In this document: positions 1-9,158 of the stretch, piece after piece | How the letters are laid out: every line of letters begins with the position of its first letter | Numbering within the stretch: the stretch's first letter is position 1 | DNA from: an uncultured SAR116 cluster alpha proteobacterium | GTDB lineage: Bacteria; Pseudomonadota; Alphaproteobacteria; Puniceispirillales; Marisalimonadaceae | Direction: 5' to 3' | DNA: 46,769 nucleotides | Assembly (NCBI GenBank): GCA_902618025.1 | Contig: CACMYY010000009.1 | Coordinates: 1 to 46,769 of the forward strand | Program-made: the position numbers and the translations under genes | The notes under the pieces: generated by a model | The model's database searches: none | Told to the model about the DNA's origin: nothing | The model's input: only the letters and a program-made list of their open reading frames with translations

Positions 1-1
1 C

Positions 2-2461
2 GATAATAAATCCACCGCATTTGAAGCAGCGGAAGTTTTAAAAACCCAAGTATTTTTATATGAGGTTGACACTTCTAGATTAGAAAATGCTTACAAAGAT
101 GGAAACAAAATTGCAGAAGATATTCTTAAAAGTTATTCTAATGCTGAATTTTTTACTAAACTTCCAGAAATTGAAGAAGAGGTAAAAGTTGTAACTTACG
201 TTGCGGCAGAGGGTGATATTTCTACGGATTTGTTATCACCTGGAAATCAGGCACATTCTAGATCTGATCGAGAGCTACATGGGAAATGTATGATTTCAGA
301 AAAAGCCCAATTGGAAATTACTGAATTAAAAAAGCAACATCCAGATAAGCGTGTAATGTTAATTGCAGAAAAGGGTACCATGGGTGTTGGATCATCAAGA
401 ATGTCTGGTGTCAATAATGTTGCCTTATGGACTGGAAAGCAAGTAAGTCCTTATGTGCCGTTTGTAAATATTGCGCCAATTGTTGCAGGTACAAATGGAA
501 TTTCTCCAATATTTTTAACAACTGTAGGAGTTACAGGAGGAATAGGTATAGACCTAAAAAATTGGGTAAAAAAACTTGATTCAGATGGTAATCCAATAAT
601 TAACAATGATGATAATCCAGTCCTGGAACAGAAATATAGTGTAGATACTGGTACAGTATTAAAAATTAACACAAAAAAGAAAAAACTTTTTGATGAAACA
701 GGAGAGAAAGAATTAGTTGATTTATCATCTTCGTTTTCACCTCAAAAACAAGAATTCATGAAAGCAGGTGGATCCTATGCAATTGTTTTCGGAAAAAAAT
801 TGCAAAGTTTTGCCTGTAAGGTTCTAAATGTCGAATTAAAATCTGCTTTTGCACCTTCAAAACAAATTTATAATGAAGGGCAAGGATTTACAGCTGTCGA
901 GAAGATATTTAACGCAAATGCGGTAGGTGTAGAAGAGGATGTGCTTTTACACGCTGGCTCTGATGTAAGAGTAAAAGTAAATATTGTTGGATCACAAGAT
1001 ACTACAGGTTTAATGACATCACAAGAATTAGAGGCAATGGCAGCAACTGTAATTTCGCCGACCGTAGACGGGGCTTATCAATCAGGATGTCATACAGCTT
1101 CAGTTTGGGATTTTAAAGCTCAGGAAAATACGCCAAGACTGATGAAATTTATGCATAAATTTGGTCTCATTACTGCGCGTGACCCAAAAGATTCTTATCA
1201 TTCAATGACCGATGTTATCCATAAAGTATTGAATGATATAACTGTTGATGATTGGTCAATTATTATTGGTGGTGACTCTCATACTAGAATGTCAAAAGGT
1301 GTAGCATTCGGAGCAGACTCAGGGACTGTCGCTTTGGCCTTGGCAACTGGTGAGGCAACAATGCCAATACCAGAGTCAGTCAAAGTAACATTTAAGGGCA
1401 AAATGGGCGATCATATGGACTTCAGAGATGTAGTTCACGCTACACAAGCCCAGATGCTTAAGCAGTTTGGCGATAATGTATTTCAAGGAAAAATTATTGA
1501 AGTTCATTTGGGAACTCTTCTTGCTGACCAAGCTTTTACTTTTACGGATTGGACTGCTGAGATGAAAGCAAAGGCATCAATATGTATTTCAGAGGATTCA
1601 ACACTAATTAAGTCATTAGAAATTGCTATAGACAGAATACAGGTAATGATAGACAAGGGAATGGAAAACGAAAATAAAATGCTTAATAAATTAATAGGCA
1701 TTGCTAAAAAAAGAATTTCAGAAATCAAATCTGGTGAAAAGCCTGCCTTAAGACCTGATGTAAATTCGAAGTATTCTGCAGAAGTTGAAGTTGATTTAGA
1801 CTTAATAGATGAACCAATGATTGCTGATCCAGATGTTAATAATTCAGACGTGTCAAAGAGATATACACATGATACAATTAGACCCATTTCTTATTACAAT
1901 GCTGAAAAAAAAGTAGATTTAGGTTTTGTTGGCTCTTGTATGGTACATAAAGGCGATGTAAAAATTGTTGCACAAATGCTTCGTAATCTTGAAAAAGCTT
2001 CGGGGCAGGTAAGGTTTAAGGCACCTTTAGTTGTAGCAGCTCCAACTTATAATATAATTGATGAACTTAAGGACGAAGGTGACTGGAGTATATTACAAAA
2101 ATATTCAGGTTTTGAATTTGATGATAAAAATCCTAAGAAATCAGCTCGTCTAGAATATGAAAATATTCTTTACCTAGAAAGGCCAGGATGTAATCTTTGC
2201 ATGGGTAATCAAGAAAAAGCAGCAAAGGGTGACACAGTGTTAGCCACTTCAACTAGACTATTTCAAGGAAGAGTAGTTGAAGACACCCAAGAAAAAAAAG
2301 GAGAGTCACTGCTTGCATCAACACCAGTTGTTGTTCTTTCAGCGATTTTGGGAAGAACTCCAACTATAGATGAGTATAAAAAAGCTGTTGAAGGTATTGA
2401 TCTGACTAAATTTGCACCACCATTAGAAAAAAATCAAAATACTTTATCAGCACATTTTTAA
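2..2461 (+). CDS. acnB: Aconitate hydratase B (5'-truncated by window edge)
   Basis: AcnB interconverts citrate and isocitrate in the TCA cycle and, in many bacteria, also acts on 2-methylisocitrate. The reading frame is open from base 2 with no start codon, so the gene begins upstream; 819 residues are visible. The part present begins in the helical N-terminal region. It continues through the swivel domain (GDISTDLLSPGNQAHSR, then EKGTMGVGSSR) and the catalytic core (VGSQDTTG, IGGDSHTR). The [4Fe-4S] ligands are the Cys of GSCMVH and both Cys of GCNLCMGNQ near the C terminus. This domain order, with the swivel domain first, separates AcnB from AcnA. The C-terminal tail (ending LSAHF) differs from the enterobacterial one, suggesting a divergent AcnB subgroup. 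About 100 N-terminal residues are probably missing. The identity is very secure; the exact subgroup is not. Confidence 0.95.
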   Translation, partial: DNKSTAFEAAEVLKTQVFLYEVDTSRLENAYKDGNKIAEDILKSYSNAEFFTKLPEIEEEVKVVTYVAAEGDISTDLLSPGNQAHSRSDRELHGKCMISEKAQLEITELKKQHPDKRVMLIAEKGTMGVGSSRMSGVNNVALWTGKQVSPYVPFVNIAPIVAGTNGISPIFLTTVGVTGGIGIDLKNWVKKLDSDGNPIINNDDNPVLEQKYSVDTGTVLKINTKKKKLFDETGEKELVDLSSSFSPQKQEFMKAGGSYAIVFGKKLQSFACKVLNVELKSAFAPSKQIYNEGQGFTAVEKIFNANAVGVEEDVLLHAGSDVRVKVNIVGSQDTTGLMTSQELEAMAATVISPTVDGAYQSGCHTASVWDFKAQENTPRLMKFMHKFGLITARDPKDSYHSMTDVIHKVLNDITVDDWSIIIGGDSHTRMSKGVAFGADSGTVALALATGEATMPIPESVKVTFKGKMGDHMDFRDVVHATQAQMLKQFGDNVFQGKIIEVHLGTLLADQAFTFTDWTAEMKAKASICISEDSTLIKSLEIAIDRIQVMIDKGMENENKMLNKLIGIAKKRISEIKSGEKPALRPDVNSKYSAEVEVDLDLIDEPMIADPDVNNSDVSKRYTHDTIRPISYYNAEKKVDLGFVGSCMVHKGDVKIVAQMLRNLEKASGQVRFKAPLVVAAPTYNIIDELKDEGDWSILQKYSGFEFDDKNPKKSARLEYENILYLERPGCNLCMGNQEKAAKGDTVLATSTRLFQGRVVEDTQEKKGESLLASTPVVVLSAILGRTPTIDEYKKAVEGIDLTKFAPPLEKNQNTLSAHF

Positions 2462-2526
2462 GTCAGGTTAAAATTGTTAAGATTAATAGATAAATTCTTG
2501 TTTAACTTAATTGATTGGTTAATTAA

Positions 2527-3342
2527 TTGAAACAAATAGTAAAAATTTATTCTTTACTATTTTTTTTAAGCATTTTTTTAATAAATTTTGAAAAAGTTTT
2601 TGCCGATACAAATACTAAATTTACTCCCTACTACATTTTAGATTTAAATACTTTTGATACAATTCCAAAAAAATATTTAGAATTTGCTGAGGGATTTGCT
2701 GAAAATGTTTCTTTTAAAACTCTATCTGACTTAGAGTGGAAAAAGTCTTTAGATGATGATCAATCATTTGTTAACGGTTATTGGGTTCGTTTTAGTATCT
2801 TAAACAATACTAAAAAAGATAGTATTGGAATAAACTATAGTTACAATAATGAAAAAAAAGTTTTTATTCACAATATTAATGGAATCATTGAATATCCTCA
2901 CTGGAGAGAGAAATTTGACAATTGGATTGATGATAAAAGGATAAGAACAAGTTACAAACTTTCTATTAAATCGAATGAAATTGCTCAAGTTTATAGTTTT
3001 TTTAGAAAAAAACCATTTGATAGATATATGGGTAGAGACAGCTTACATCGAATGACCGTAAGTACTTGGGAAAATATTCGAACCCATCAATTAGTTAAAA
3101 TTGCAGCAAATATTGCAACATTTGCAATAGCAATAACTTTTGCTATTTATTATTTATTCATTTTTATTGTTTCTAAGGGAAATTATTTATGGCTGTCACT
3201 TAGCCTCTTTCAAATTTCTTTTCTTTCCATTACAAATTTAGTTGTTGGAAAAATTATTGGTATAACTTCCTGGTTATATGCAAGTGAATTTTCTTTAAGT
3301 TTAATTTCCTTTTTATTTTTTTTTGTTACTTCAATTTTTTAG
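2527..3342 (+). CDS. N-terminal half of a split 7TMR-DISM sensor cyclase
   Basis: This frame encodes a probable signal peptide (KQIVKIYSLLFFLSIFLIN... ending near FAD), then a periplasmic domain of about 160 residues resembling the 7TMR-DISM extracellular sensor type 2. Two or three membrane segments follow (about residues 190-270) before the frame stops. The start is TTG at 2527, the first codon after an in-frame stop; the next Met is about 165 residues in, so no other usual start would keep the signal peptide. The stop falls in the middle of the expected seven-helix block, and the next frame continues the block without a gap. I therefore read this as the front half of one cyclase gene broken by a 1-base shift in a T run (3316-3324 or 3335-3340). 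The sensor domain assignment is by overall pattern and is moderate. Confidence 0.7.
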   Translation: MKQIVKIYSLLFFLSIFLINFEKVFADTNTKFTPYYILDLNTFDTIPKKYLEFAEGFAENVSFKTLSDLEWKKSLDDDQSFVNGYWVRFSILNNTKKDSIGINYSYNNEKKVFIHNINGIIEYPHWREKFDNWIDDKRIRTSYKLSIKSNEIAQVYSFFRKKPFDRYMGRDSLHRMTVSTWENIRTHQLVKIAANIATFAIAITFAIYYLFIFIVSKGNYLWLSLSLFQISFLSITNLVVGKIIGITSWLYASEFSLSLISFLFFFVTSIF

Positions 3343-4660
3343 ACAGTCTCTAAACTTAAAATTAAATTACCCATTGCTTAATAAAATATTTCTATCAGTT
3401 ATAATTTTCTATATTTTAATGTTTATTTTAAATCTTTATTCGTCTTTATTTTGGCCAAGCGTCCCTTATCTTGATTTAAATCTTTATCCGCCTGACATGG
3501 ATGGTCCAGGTCTAGTTAAGCCAAAATATTTATTTACACCTTTTATCATATTATTACTAACTTCAGCTGTTGTATCATTTCATCTGTGGAAAAAAGGGAG
3601 TAAGTATGCAAAATATTTATGTATATCCTTTGCACTTCCTTTTTTGTCAGCACCAATTTCGGGTATAGCTTATTTGTTTTACGATTTTAATTGGATTACT
3701 TGGTTAATAATAAATTCTGCTGTTGGAATTTTATTTCTAGGGATGTTTATCACTTTTGGTTTTGCTGTCGCTCAGCAATTAAATGATATGAAATTATTAG
3801 CATTTCAACAACAAGTAAAATTAACTGAAGCTTACCAAAGATTTGTTCCATCTGAATTACTGAAAAATCTTGGGAAAAATAGTATTTTAGACGTCTCATT
3901 AGGTGATCAAGTAAACGTAAAAATGAGTATATTATTCTCAGATATAAGATCCTTTACATCCATATCTGAGAAAATGACACCTAGGGAGAATTTTTCTTTT
4001 TTAAATTCCTATTTAAATCAAATGAGCCCAATTATAAGAGAAAATAAAGGTTACATTGACAAATTTATGGGCGATGGTGTTATGGCTCTGTTTAAGAATT
4101 CTGCAAACGACGCTGTAAAAGCAGCAATAGAAATGCAAAAATATTTAATTCAATATAATGCTAGTTCTTTTAAAAATAAAACTCATAAAATTAATATTGG
4201 AATAGGGATTAACACCGGACAAATGATGTTAGGTACACTAGGTGAAACAAATAGAATGGAAGGATCAGTAATCAGTGATGCTGTCAATTTAGCCTCACGA
4301 CTAGAAGGGTTAACAAAAAATTATAAAGCTGGCATTATTATTTCAGAAGAAACTTATAAAAATATTAATAAAGATTTATTCGCCATTAGATTTATAGATC
4401 TTGTAGCCGTAAAAGGAAAAAACAAAGCTATAAAAATTTTTGAAGTTTTTGATGCAGATCTTGAAAAATTAAAACAATTAAAAATTGAAACTTTAAATGA
4501 TTTTAAAAAAGCCATCAAAGGCTATTTTGAACATAATTTTGAACATTCACTAAAATTATTTTCAAGAATAAATAAGATTAATCGTGATGATAAGGTAACA
4601 GAAATATATATTAATAGATGTAAAAAAATCATAAAAAAAGGTTGGATTCCTGATTTATGA
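3323..4660 (+). CDS. C-terminal half of split cyclase: TM segments plus class III adenylate cyclase domain
   Basis: The frame overlaps the previous one by 20 bp and opens with FFRQSLNLK, a typical link between helices of the 7TMR-DISM membrane block. Four to five membrane segments follow (to about residue 152), then a short linker helix and a class III nucleotide cyclase domain. The metal-binding aspartates are D207 (FSDIRSFT) and D251 (KFMGDG). K247 and the Asp of ISDAVNLASR suit ATP rather than GTP, so the product is probably cAMP. A short helical tail of about 60 residues follows. The TTG at 3323 is only the nominal start and is unlikely to be used. With one T fewer in the 9-T run the two halves join into one protein of about 710 residues. 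As written the catalytic half lacks its sensor, so it may be non-functional, rescued by slippage, or an assembly error. Confidence 0.8.
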   Translation: MLLQFFRQSLNLKLNYPLLNKIFLSVIIFYILMFILNLYSSLFWPSVPYLDLNLYPPDMDGPGLVKPKYLFTPFIILLLTSAVVSFHLWKKGSKYAKYLCISFALPFLSAPISGIAYLFYDFNWITWLIINSAVGILFLGMFITFGFAVAQQLNDMKLLAFQQQVKLTEAYQRFVPSELLKNLGKNSILDVSLGDQVNVKMSILFSDIRSFTSISEKMTPRENFSFLNSYLNQMSPIIRENKGYIDKFMGDGVMALFKNSANDAVKAAIEMQKYLIQYNASSFKNKTHKINIGIGINTGQMMLGTLGETNRMEGSVISDAVNLASRLEGLTKNYKAGIIISEETYKNINKDLFAIRFIDLVAVKGKNKAIKIFEVFDADLEKLKQLKIETLNDFKKAIKGYFEHNFEHSLKLFSRINKINRDDKVTEIYINRCKKIIKKGWIPDL

Positions 4661-4705
4661 GATGGTGTTAATTGATTAAGCAATAAATAATGAACTGGAA
4701 AAACA

Positions 4706-5866
4706 TTGACAATATCAAATACTTTAAAAAATAAACTTAAATCTAGTTTATGTGTAATAATAATGATTTTACAATTTTCTGGTTGTGATCAATTTGGATC
4801 AATACCTAAAGATGATGATTACTTAAGAATGAAAAAATCGTCTAATTATAATATTCCAGAAGATAAGTTTGTAAATCAAAACTCTGATGTTATGGAAAAT
4901 GTGAAAAAAAATAGTGGATTTTGGGCAAATCCTAGAAAAAATATGGCTAACAATTATTTCTTTAATTCCAACATAACAGAACCAGAAACACTGTTACCAG
5001 AAGATAAAACTTCATTAAATGAAAACTTTGTTAAGAGTAGTAATAATATTAAATTTGCTTGGTTAGGTCATTCCAGTATTTTGATGTCTATAAATAATAA
5101 GATTATTTTAATTGACCCTATATTTTCACCATCTGCGTCACCATTTAGTTGGCTTATTAAAAGATATCAACCACCTGTATTTAAATTGAAGGAATTACCA
5201 AAAGTTGATTTTATACTTATTTCGCATGACCATTATGATCATTTAGACATGAAAACAATAAAGTTTTTTAACAAGAACAAAGATATTTCATTCGTTGTAC
5301 CATTGGGAGTAGGATCTCATTTGAAAAAATGGGGAGTTGAAAATTCAAGAATAACAGAGATGGATTGGTGGGATACTACAATAATTAGAGGCATTAAATT
5401 TATTTGTACTCCTGCTCAACATTTTTCTGGAAGAAAAGCTTTTATAGAAACACAAAAATCATTGTGGGCATCGTGGGTTGTTAAATCAGGAAAAAGAAGT
5501 TTTTATTTTAGTGGTGATTCAGGTTATGCAAAACACTATAAGGAAATTGGTGATAAATATGGTCCTATGGAGGTCGTATTCATGGATAGTGGGCAATATA
5601 ATACTCGCTGGAGAGAAGTGCATAACATGCCGGAAGAAGTTATTAAGGGCTTCATTGATTTAAAAGGTGAAAATCTTATACCTATTCATTGGGGTATGTT
5701 TACTTTAGCAATGCATAACTGGTTTGATCCTCCAGTTGAAATTAAAAAAAGAGCAGAAGAAAAAAGTATATCTCTAATTACTCCTATAATTGGTCAGGTA
5801 ATAGACATGAAAAATTTAATTGATACTGAGAGCTGGTGGGAAAAATTTATAAATGTAATTAAATAG
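4706..5866 (+). CDS. Metallo-beta-lactamase-fold lipoprotein (NAPE-PLD/RomA-like hydrolase)
   Basis: This is a predicted metal-dependent hydrolase of the MBL superfamily, in the subgroup around NAPE-hydrolysing phospholipase D and RomA-type proteins; its substrate is unknown. A Lys-rich start, a hydrophobic run and the lipobox FSGC (Cys27) indicate a lipoprotein. The MBL zinc motif is HDHYDHLD (about residues 173-180). A second His in PAQHFSG, the Asp of FSGDSGY and a C-terminal PIHWGMF complete the usual ligand set. The WLGHSSILM strand that opens the domain is typical of this subgroup. The start is TTG at 4706. An ATG at 4690 is in another frame and stops after 14 codons, so it is not used. 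The next gene lies 23 bp downstream on the same strand. Fold certain, function open. Confidence 0.85.
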   Translation: MTISNTLKNKLKSSLCVIIMILQFSGCDQFGSIPKDDDYLRMKKSSNYNIPEDKFVNQNSDVMENVKKNSGFWANPRKNMANNYFFNSNITEPETLLPEDKTSLNENFVKSSNNIKFAWLGHSSILMSINNKIILIDPIFSPSASPFSWLIKRYQPPVFKLKELPKVDFILISHDHYDHLDMKTIKFFNKNKDISFVVPLGVGSHLKKWGVENSRITEMDWWDTTIIRGIKFICTPAQHFSGRKAFIETQKSLWASWVVKSGKRSFYFSGDSGYAKHYKEIGDKYGPMEVVFMDSGQYNTRWREVHNMPEEVIKGFIDLKGENLIPIHWGMFTLAMHNWFDPPVEIKKRAEEKSISLITPIIGQVIDMKNLIDTESWWEKFINVIK

Positions 5867-5889
5867 AAAAATCAAATATTTTAAATAAA

Positions 5890-7041
5890 ATGAGATTAAA
5901 TATGAAAATAAACAATTTAAATGAACTTAATACTCCTTGTTTGATTTTAGATAAAAACCTTTTAGAAAAAAATTGTAGTCAAGCTAGAAAAAAATGTGAT
6001 GAATTTAACACAATATTAAGACCACACGTTAAAACTCCTAAAAGTATTGAAGTTGCTAAAATTGCTCTTGGAAAAGATGTCGGTCCTATTACTGTTTCAA
6101 CCCTTGAAGAAGCTGAGTATTTTGCAAGTTCAGGTTTCAAGGATATTACTTATGCTGTTTGCATAATTCCTGCTAAACTTGAAAGATTAAATTATATTCA
6201 GTTGAAGTATAACTGTGTGATACGTATGGTTATAGACTCCGTTATTGTTGCTAAAGAAATCGTAAATTATAGTAAAGTACATAGTGCAAATTTTGAAATT
6301 CTAATTGAAATTGACTGCGGTGAAGGAAGAAGCGGTTTAGGTTATCAAGATGAAAAAATTAGAGAAATATCTAAAGTTTTTGACATAAATCATTATACAA
6401 AGTTGTTGGGAGTTTTAGCCCATGCTGGTCATAGTTATTCAACCAACAATAAAAAAGAAATTGTATCAATTAGTAACATTGAACGTGAACATGCTCTTGC
6501 CTCTTTAAAGAATTTTGAAAATACCAAAAATAATTCTCCAATCATAAGTATAGGATCAACTCCTACAATGTTTTATGCTGAACATTTGAAAGGTATCACT
6601 GAAGTAAGAGCAGGGATTTATATGTTTTGGGATTTAGCTCAGGCTTCAAGAGGCATTTGTGAAATAGATGCAATAGCTTTAACTGTTTTATCAAGTGTAA
6701 TTGGTCATAATCAACATAAAGGAAAAATATTAATTGATGCTGGTGCATTAGCTTTATCAAAAGACATTAGTGCAAATAATTTTATGCCTAAAGCTGGATA
6801 CGGATTAGTTTGTGATCCTCATACAGCACTACCCCTTGAAGGACTTAACATTTCTGAAGTTCATCAAGAGCATGGATCAATCAATATAGATAACACAAGC
6901 TGGTTTGATAAATTACCTATAGGAAGTTTAGTACGCATATTACCAAATCATGCGTGTTTAACTTGTGCAGCTTACAGTAATTATAATATTTTAGAAAATG
7001 GAACGATTGTGGACAGTTGGTCAAGAACTAATGGTTGGTAA
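5890..7041 (+). CDS. D-threonine aldolase / DSD1-family PLP enzyme
   Basis: Members of this fold-type III family (alanine racemase-like N-terminal barrel) cleave D-3-hydroxyamino acids (D-threonine aldolase) or deaminate D-serine (DSD1). The N-terminal TPCLILDKNLLEKN and RPHVKTPKS are characteristic; the Lys of HVKTPK would bind PLP. The C-terminal domain carries PNHACLTCAAY, whose His and Cys match the metal-binding pair of the DSD1/D-threonine aldolase group. At 383 residues the length is normal. A second in-frame ATG at 5902 is an alternative start and gives a more usual N terminus. The gene follows the MBL lipoprotein by 23 bp and may share its transcript. I cannot separate aldolase from dehydratase activity by reading. 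Confidence 0.85.
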   Translation: MRLNMKINNLNELNTPCLILDKNLLEKNCSQARKKCDEFNTILRPHVKTPKSIEVAKIALGKDVGPITVSTLEEAEYFASSGFKDITYAVCIIPAKLERLNYIQLKYNCVIRMVIDSVIVAKEIVNYSKVHSANFEILIEIDCGEGRSGLGYQDEKIREISKVFDINHYTKLLGVLAHAGHSYSTNNKKEIVSISNIEREHALASLKNFENTKNNSPIISIGSTPTMFYAEHLKGITEVRAGIYMFWDLAQASRGICEIDAIALTVLSSVIGHNQHKGKILIDAGALALSKDISANNFMPKAGYGLVCDPHTALPLEGLNISEVHQEHGSINIDNTSWFDKLPIGSLVRILPNHACLTCAAYSNYNILENGTIVDSWSRTNGW

Positions 7042-7053
7042 TTTTATAAAAAT

Positions 7054-7485
7054 TTAAACTAAAATGGATGGCACCCAACAAAATCCATTATTATCAAGTA
7101 TGTAACATTCCCTCATACCATGAGGTTTATTCATTGAATTAGATAAAATAAAATAATTTTCTTTTCTTGCTCTTTCTTCTGCTCTATCAGGATCACAACC
7201 TATAACTCTTAATTCTATTCCTAACGCTTTTGATTTAGAATTTTTTATAAAATTTAGAAACGGGTGAGTACCATAAGTATGGAATGAATGGATACACCAT
7301 CTACTTCCAAACCCTTCTATTGCTGCAAAATCAGGATCTTGATATATAATTTTAGCCTTAATAATTTTTTGTAAAAAATGTATTGAACGTTTAATGTCCT
7401 CAACTAATAAATTTATAGTTAAACCTGATAAATCTTTAGAGTATTCATTGGCAGATTTCCAAGGATCTTTTTTTCTTAATTTCAT
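7054..7485 (-). CDS. VOC-superfamily (glyoxalase/dioxygenase-fold) protein
   Basis: A 143-residue single-domain protein with the vicinal-oxygen-chelate fold. LTINLLVEDIKRSIHFL is the opening beta-alpha unit of the fold, the middle has the FAAIEGFGSRWCIHSFH strand pair, and RECYILDNNGFCWVPS is the closing strand that usually reads DPDGN. Glyoxalase-like, bleomycin-resistance-like and epimerase-like proteins share this fold, and the metal-ligand pattern is not complete enough to choose among them. It converges with the PLP enzyme (12 bp between stop codons) and diverges from the DnaJ-domain gene across 97 bp. The substrate is unknown. Confidence 0.75.
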   Translation of the reverse strand: MKLRKKDPWKSANEYSKDLSGLTINLLVEDIKRSIHFLQKIIKAKIIYQDPDFAAIEGFGSRWCIHSFHTYGTHPFLNFIKNSKSKALGIELRVIGCDPDRAEERARKENYFILSNSMNKPHGMRECYILDNNGFCWVPSILV

Positions 7486-7582
7486 AACTATTCCAATTCA
7501 AATAAGAGGTTAATTGCTTTATTATTTATTTTTAATAATTATATATAAAATATTAAATCGTTATAACTTTGAGAATTAAATT

Positions 7583-8308
7583 ATGTCAATTTGGGGAAGT
7601 TTATTAGGAGGTGTTATTGGTTTTTCTTTAGGTGGTCCCTTTGGAGCTTTACTTGGATCTTTTTTGGGAGGAAAAATTTCAAATATTAGCTCATCAAATA
7701 CTTTTGGAAGCCAACAAAACTCAAAACAAATTTTTGCTTTATCATTAATAATTCTATCTGCAAAACTAAGCAAAGCTGATGGAAGAGTTAGTAAAGAAGA
7801 ATTAATTGCAGTAAAAGAGAAACTTCAAATACCAGATAGTGAAATTGATCAGGTAGCCAAGATTTTTAACAAGGCTAAAGATGAAAGCACTGGGTATAAG
7901 CCTTATGCAAAACAAATTTCTGAAATTTTTAAGGGTAACCAGAATGTTTTAGAAGAAGTTATAAATATTCTTTTTTACATTGCAGAAGCTGACGGACATG
8001 TAAGTAATGATGAAGAATCTATGATAGCTAACATTGCATTTATTTTTGGCCTTAGTCAAAATCAATATGAAAGTATTAAAGAATCTAGAAAATCGTCAGA
8101 CAAACTAAATCCTTATATAGTTTTAGAAAGTCAACCAACTGATGATTTAAAATCAATTAGAAAAAAATATATAAAGCTTTCTAAAGAACACCACCCAGAT
8201 CTTTTGATTAGCAAAGGTGTGCCTATTGAAGTCATAAATGAGAGTAAAAATAAAATGAGAGCAATAAATGCTGCTTGGGATCAAATACAAAAATTGAAAA
8301 GCAACTAA
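7583..8308 (+). CDS. djlA: DjlA-like TerB plus DnaJ domain co-chaperone
   Basis: This protein resembles DjlA, a membrane-anchored J-protein that stimulates DnaK. Residues 1-35 form a glycine-zipper hydrophobic segment (GSLLGGVIGFSLGG). Residues about 50-165 form a TerB-like helical domain with two acidic motifs (KADGRVSKEE and EADGHVSNDE), and the C-terminal 60 residues form a J domain with the diagnostic HPD in KEHHPDLL. The TerB-then-J order is that of DjlA. A -10-like TATAAC sits at 7562-7567, giving a very short leader with only a weak GAG as ribosome site. The length of 241 residues fits the family. Confidence 0.9.
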   Translation: MSIWGSLLGGVIGFSLGGPFGALLGSFLGGKISNISSSNTFGSQQNSKQIFALSLIILSAKLSKADGRVSKEELIAVKEKLQIPDSEIDQVAKIFNKAKDESTGYKPYAKQISEIFKGNQNVLEEVINILFYIAEADGHVSNDEESMIANIAFIFGLSQNQYESIKESRKSSDKLNPYIVLESQPTDDLKSIRKKYIKLSKEHHPDLLISKGVPIEVINESKNKMRAINAAWDQIQKLKSN

Positions 8309-8321
8309 ATTCCAACTTAAC

Positions 8322-9158
8322 TCATTTAACACCACTTAAATTAAATTCATTTTCAAAAAATTTTTTCATGTCATTTTCATACCAATCATTGTAATCCCAT
8401 GGCTCTGACGAAATAAGATTAGCTTTAGGTAAATAGATTTCAGCACCTAAAATATAATTCTTTGTATTAACATTTATAAATTGTCTAAAATAATTTTCAC
8501 CTTCAAATCTATCTAATTTCATTAATTCATTGTACGTTAAATTTTTTGCTATTATTCCCTCAACAATGTCTTTTTTGTTGTTAGTATATTTTATCAAAGG
8601 ATAATGAGTGTCTTTAACTTTAAATACTTTATATTTTTGTAAAGTAGCAGTATCCATCATATTTTCCCTTAAATCTGTGCCAAGGACTGCTGTTCTGACT
8701 TCTGAAGATCTTAAGGTGCCATAAAAAAACACCGAATAGTGAATATTATATTTTTTAAGTTCATGTCTAATTCTTTTTTCATAAGAAAAACAATTATTAT
8801 TTTTATTAAATTTCTTAAAATATTCTTCTGTGTTTCCATCTAATTCATGATTAATGTAATCTGCACAGCTTTTAATATAATTGTTAATTAAAGTAGCAAT
8901 TTCATGATTGTAATTTTTAATATCAAACAAATTTGTAATGGAAATTAAATGCTTTAATTCGTTCATATTAAAATCTCTTAAAACAAAACTTAACTGTAAA
9001 TATGTATCTTCAAATCTATAATCATGTGGAAATTCTTCATTCCATAAATCAGTATCGAGGTTCCAATTTTGTTTAAGATTTTTACTTAAAATTTCTAACT
9101 TTAATATTTTTACATCATCATTTATATTCTGATCTTCTGACATTTTTTTAAAATTCAT
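8322..9158 (-). CDS. Gamma-glutamylcyclotransferase/AIG2-like protein with an unknown N-terminal domain
   Basis: The C-terminal half (from about residue 140) has the GGCT fold: the nucleotide-like glycine loop VFFYGTLRS, then ELMKLDRFEGENYFRQ, whose Glu is the usual catalytic acid. Relatives act on gamma-glutamyl amines or remain uncharacterised. The first 135 residues, rich in Asn and Lys with helical character and the stretch FPHDYRFEDTYLQLSF, match no domain I recognise. The gene is convergent with djlA (13 bp between stops) and divergent from the dioxygenase gene over 217 bp. Of two near-equivalent starts (Met1 and Met6) the first is used here. Substrate unknown. Confidence 0.75.
   Translation of the reverse strand: MNFKKMSEDQNINDDVKILKLEILSKNLKQNWNLDTDLWNEEFPHDYRFEDTYLQLSFVLRDFNMNELKHLISITNLFDIKNYNHEIATLINNYIKSCADYINHELDGNTEEYFKKFNKNNNCFSYEKRIRHELKKYNIHYSVFFYGTLRSSEVRTAVLGTDLRENMMDTATLQKYKVFKVKDTHYPLIKYTNNKKDIVEGIIAKNLTYNELMKLDRFEGENYFRQFINVNTKNYILGAEIYLPKANLISSEPWDYNDWYENDMKKFFENEFNLSGVK

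Noticed and set aside
1504-1887. 127-codon minus-strand frame opposite acnB
   Set aside because: It is a Ser/Ile-rich shadow of the acnB catalytic region with no ribosome site or motif.
4690-4734. ATG upstream of the MBL lipoprotein as its start
   Set aside because: It is in a different frame and ends at a stop after 14 codons.
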